A DNA stretch of 7,303 nucleotides from SIG653 sp045577455 (GTDB lineage Bacteria; Bacillota; Clostridia; Oscillospirales; CAG-382): NCBI GenBank assembly GCA_045577455.1, contig JAZNIJ010000229.1, forward strand, positions 1-7,303. Reading direction: 5' to 3'. The notes under the pieces were generated by a model. That model was given only the letters and a program-made list of their open reading frames with translations, was not told where the DNA came from and searched no databases. Of this stretch, positions 4,708 through 7,303 are shown piece after piece. The translations under genes and the position numbers were made by a program. How positions within the stretch are numbered: the first letter of the stretch is position 1; every line of letters begins with the position of its first letter.

Positions 4708-7303
4708 TGTATACCACCTCCGCCTCTTTTTCAGTCTCTGGTTGAACTTCTTCAGTCTCCGGATTTATCTGTTCGGTGTCTGTACCCGATTCTTGAGCTT
4801 CTGCTGGAGCATCAATCAGTTGATTTTCTACAGCCTCAGGAATTTCTTCAATTGAAGTTTCTTCCACAGCAGGCTCCTTCTTTGACTTTTTGAAGATAGA
4901 CTTAAACCAACCGCCAATTTTAGTAAACGGATTCTTTCTTGGCGGTTTTTCTTCTGTAACTTCTTCGGTGTTTGTTTCTTCACCTTCTGAAGTTTCAGAT
5001 TTAGCTTGTTCCTCCTGCTGTTCTTCAGCATATGTTATAACTTCTTGTTCTTCTTTAGCTTCGATTTTCTCTTGATTCCATGCCAGATAATCAGAAATTA
5101 TTTGCATAATTCTGTCAAGATTTCTCTCAACTGCAACCAACAATCCGATATCAAGCTGGCTATCTTCTATAATGAATATAGATTTATCGAAATTAGAACC
5201 ATCTTCATTAACACTTAAACTATATGTAGCAGGAATATCACATTCACCCAAAGTAACAGCAGAAATGAATGGCTGATTTTCCGCAAACAATGTCACAAAC
5301 ACTTCATTTAACAAAACTGTAAGTGTTTTTCTAACTGAGTCGGTAAACATTTCGCCAAACCTTGAGAAATCCAGTTTTAAAATCTGCTTATTGAAATATT
5401 TACGTACAGGAACCGCATTGATCTCTACCAATGAGCCATTTTCAAAATCATTGTATGCTTTAAGTTTCCAGTAACCGCTGGTTTCAACCTCAAAGTCAGA
5501 ATACAGATAATGAATGTCTATATTGTTGATAGTTTTAAGCGTTCCCATATCTTCAGAATTTCTGATTTTATCCAAAGTGTACTTACGCACTTGTCTGTAT
5601 GATATTCTGCCGTTGATATGTTCTGACGCACGACGAACCATAATTTTATTATCCGCTGTGGTTGAAATCATTTCATAGTATTTACCATTCAATGTAAAGA
5701 ACTGACCAGGCAAATACTTCTGATAAACATGGCCTTTAAGCTCTGTTCCGATATAATAATCTTTTCCTTCAAGTTCTGCAATGTAGCCTGCATTCTGAAG
5801 GTCGTCTAAGATAATGTCGGCTAATTCCTTGTTTTCAATGGTATATACATTCTCGAATTTTCCGCTATCAACAGAATATTCGCGTTTGAAAATGATAGTT
5901 GATTCTTTCTCAAACTCAAGTTTCTTTTCCTGATCAATGTAGTCAATCACAATAACAGGATTACCGCTTTTATCAACCTTACTGCTATCACCCGAGGAGA
6001 AAAGAACGCACATTTCTTTCCAGAGCGCTTCATCACAGTTATCATTTGGGGCGCCTATGAGTAACAATTTGCGCTTAAGGTCCTTTTCAGACACGTGTCC
6101 AACACAAAGTAACAAACAAAGTGCAAGTACAGAGTTACGCTTGGTTCTTGCATAATCTGCTGTTATGTATGGAATTGCCTTTGCATCTGCGGTGAAGATT
6201 CCTGTGTTGTCAGCCATATATTCTCTGAGCATATATTCAGATGATATTACATTTACAAAGCCTTGATTTTCTGCAATTGTTGCAAAGTTTCTTCTTGCTT
6301 CAAAAAGGTTGTTTCTGTCATCTTCTACAGTTACATATGAATAATCACTCACGCATTCATTGCACATATTGAATGATGTTTTAAAATATTGGTCAAAGCT
6401 TTCCTGAGTAGTAGGCAAATTGGCATACTTCAAGAAATCATAATAGTACTGCTTGGAAATCCAGTGAGCATCTAGAACCGGATAAGCATCTCCGCCATAC
6501 CATACAGCTTGCTTAACTTGATTTTTAAGTGCAACAAATGATAATTCTGTACCAAGTCCCAAGTATCTTGATACTCCCGGGAATAATCTATGCTGGAGAT
6601 ATTCATCATCAGCTTTCCAGCACATAAACGAACTCATTCCGTGTGGATATTCTGTTGCTGAGACTTCAGTAATATTTGTCATTAAGATATGTGATAGTGA
6701 ATCGACAAGACCATCACAGTTTCTGTCCATAGAACAGAAGGTAATTTTATTATCTTCACCACAGCATTTTATCAAAAGATTTAAACCTATCTGTGCTGTG
6801 GTAACAAGTCTTGAAGGCTCGACAATAATAACAAAGCCTACTTTTTTCAGGAAACTGATATTCGCTTTGTGGATATCAAGGTCGTGTACTCCTGATCTTG
6901 ATATAATTCCGATGTCAGCGCTATCTTCATCAGCTTTTTTTCCTGAAAGAACAGAAATCTTGTATAAATTAGGAACATTTGTTACGGAAGTTATTCCTTT
7001 TTGACACCATTTGATAAGGTCATCTTCCGTTCCATGTCTTCCCATAACAACAAGCACTTTCTGTCCGGAAAGCAAACATCTGTTAACTGCATAAAATGCA
7101 TACGGAATAAGCTTGTCGTAAAAAGGTGTATTGAAAAGAAGGCTCTTTCCAATCGCCAAATCATATCCTGAACGCAAATAATCTACATTGGGAGAAAGTC
7201 CGCCATCTATCTTCTTACGCATAAAGGCTGCATAGTTTTCGCCAATGTGCTCGCCATTTTTTTCGATGTTTGCCAGAATATCCTCAGCAGCGCCGCCGCT
7301 CAT
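4700..7303 (-). CDS. Degenerate SF2-helicase-like protein with DUF1998-like region and acidic tail (N-terminus possibly outside window)
   Basis: The frame spans 867 residues to the window edge; an ATG falls exactly on the last three bases, so the true start may lie further upstream. Residues ~45-215 follow the order of an SF2 helicase first RecA domain: LLFNTP-FYDKL where Walker A should be, VLVVMGR like motif Ia, IGIISRSG, then VIIVEPS in place of DExx, and FCSMDRN like motif III. The P-loop Lys and the Walker B acidic pair are absent, so ATPase activity is doubtful. Residues ~525-580 (PGQFFTLNGKYYEM onward) resemble the β-barrel of MrfA-type helicases. Residues ~640-740, with IFIIEDSQLDIGL, resemble DUF1998, but the four-Cys site expected after it is missing. 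Residues 744-867 are Glu-rich, broken by a basic aromatic island at 788-810. C314/C317 is a lone CxxC. The assignment is by motif order only; a novel fold is possible. It is coupled to the DA1-like peptidase downstream. Confidence 0.8.
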   Translation of the reverse strand: MSGGAAEDILANIEKNGEHIGENYAAFMRKKIDGGLSPNVDYLRSGYDLAIGKSLLFNTPFYDKLIPYAFYAVNRCLLSGQKVLVVMGRHGTEDDLIKWCQKGITSVTNVPNLYKISVLSGKKADEDSADIGIISRSGVHDLDIHKANISFLKKVGFVIIVEPSRLVTTAQIGLNLLIKCCGEDNKITFCSMDRNCDGLVDSLSHILMTNITEVSATEYPHGMSSFMCWKADDEYLQHRLFPGVSRYLGLGTELSFVALKNQVKQAVWYGGDAYPVLDAHWISKQYYYDFLKYANLPTTQESFDQYFKTSFNMCNECVSDYSYVTVEDDRNNLFEARRNFATIAENQGFVNVISSEYMLREYMADNTGIFTADAKAIPYITADYARTKRNSVLALCLLLCVGHVSEKDLKRKLLLIGAPNDNCDEALWKEMCVLFSSGDSSKVDKSGNPVIVIDYIDQEKKLEFEKESTIIFKREYSVDSGKFENVYTIENKELADIILDDLQNAGYIAELEGKDYYIGTELKGHVYQKYLPGQFFTLNGKYYEMISTTADNKIMVRRASEHINGRISYRQVRKYTLDKIRNSEDMGTLKTINNIDIHYLYSDFEVETSGYWKLKAYNDFENGSLVEINAVPVRKYFNKQILKLDFSRFGEMFTDSVRKTLTVLLNEVFVTLFAENQPFISAVTLGECDIPATYSLSVNEDGSNFDKSIFIIEDSQLDIGLLVAVERNLDRIMQIISDYLAWNQEKIEAKEEQEVITYAEEQQEEQAKSETSEGEETNTEEVTEEKPPRKNPFTKIGGWFKSIFKKSKKEPAVEETSIEEIPEAVENQLIDAPAEAQESGTDTEQINPETEEVQPETEKEAEVVYSE
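4714..4721 (-). promoter_or_regulatory. Ribosome binding site GGAGGTGG that fixes the GTG start of the peptidase
   Basis: The minus strand reads GAGGCGGAGGTGGTATACA before GTG. GGAGG at 4717-4721 is nine bases from the GTG at 4705-4707 and lies inside the last codons of the helicase-like gene (encoding EAEVV). No ATG competes at this spacing, so the GTG is the likely start and translation is coupled. Confidence 0.75.

Noticed and set aside
4828..5031. Second minus-strand frame over the acidic tail, very rich in Lys and Leu
   Set aside because: It is the out-of-frame reading of GAA-rich codons of the acidic tail and has no start signals.
1..7303. tRNA, rRNA, riboswitch, insertion sequence or attachment site
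   Set aside because: No cloverleaf, conserved RNA core, transposase-like protein, terminal inverted repeats or integrase was seen, and nearly all bases are inside genes.

Overview
The window is AT-rich DNA. Its protein families (clostridial-type lipoproteins, a copper-amine-oxidase-like stalk protein, a CFI-box protein, strong GGAGG ribosome sites) point to a Firmicute, most likely a gut or rumen Clostridia (Lachnospiraceae or Ruminococcaceae-like). This placement rests on family resemblance and was not tested by a search. Every supported gene lies on the minus strand, so transcription runs from position 7303 towards 1. Eight genes are packed with gaps or overlaps of at most a few tens of bases. 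I see no convincing promoter or terminator, so the window looks like the inside of one long operon that continues past both ends.

In transcription order, the first four genes encode proteins without export signals. (1) 7303-4700 is a large protein that looks like a degenerate superfamily 2 helicase half with a C-terminal region resembling DUF1998, ending in a long acidic tail. (2) 4707-3739 is a zinc-ribbon/LIM-like plus HExxH peptidase resembling the plant DA1 peptidases, translationally coupled to gene 1. (3) 3680-2685 is an N-terminal zinc ribbon, a helical middle and a C-terminal CFI-box. (4) 2660-2451 is a 69-residue zinc-ribbon protein with a glycine-zipper hydrophobic centre.

The last four genes encode exported or membrane-anchored proteins. 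(5) 2467-1604 is a putative lipoprotein DNA/RNA non-specific endonuclease with a C-terminal Ada-like Cys/His module. (6) 1589-1125 is a small lipoprotein with a probable NTF2-like domain. (7) 1102-848 is an 84-residue protein with one membrane anchor and two Cys pairs. (8) 826-1 is a secreted stalk-domain protein with three 31-residue repeats, cut by the window edge.

Five of the eight proteins carry paired-Cys or Cys/His metal-binding modules. Together with a predicted peptidase, a probably inactive helicase-like protein and an extracytoplasmic nuclease, this makes an unusual and coherent set. It could be an undescribed system that bridges the cytosol and the envelope. Its purpose cannot be read from the sequence: nucleic-acid handling at the envelope, defence, and peptide or protein maturation are all open. 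The grouping is seen directly; the functional link is inference.
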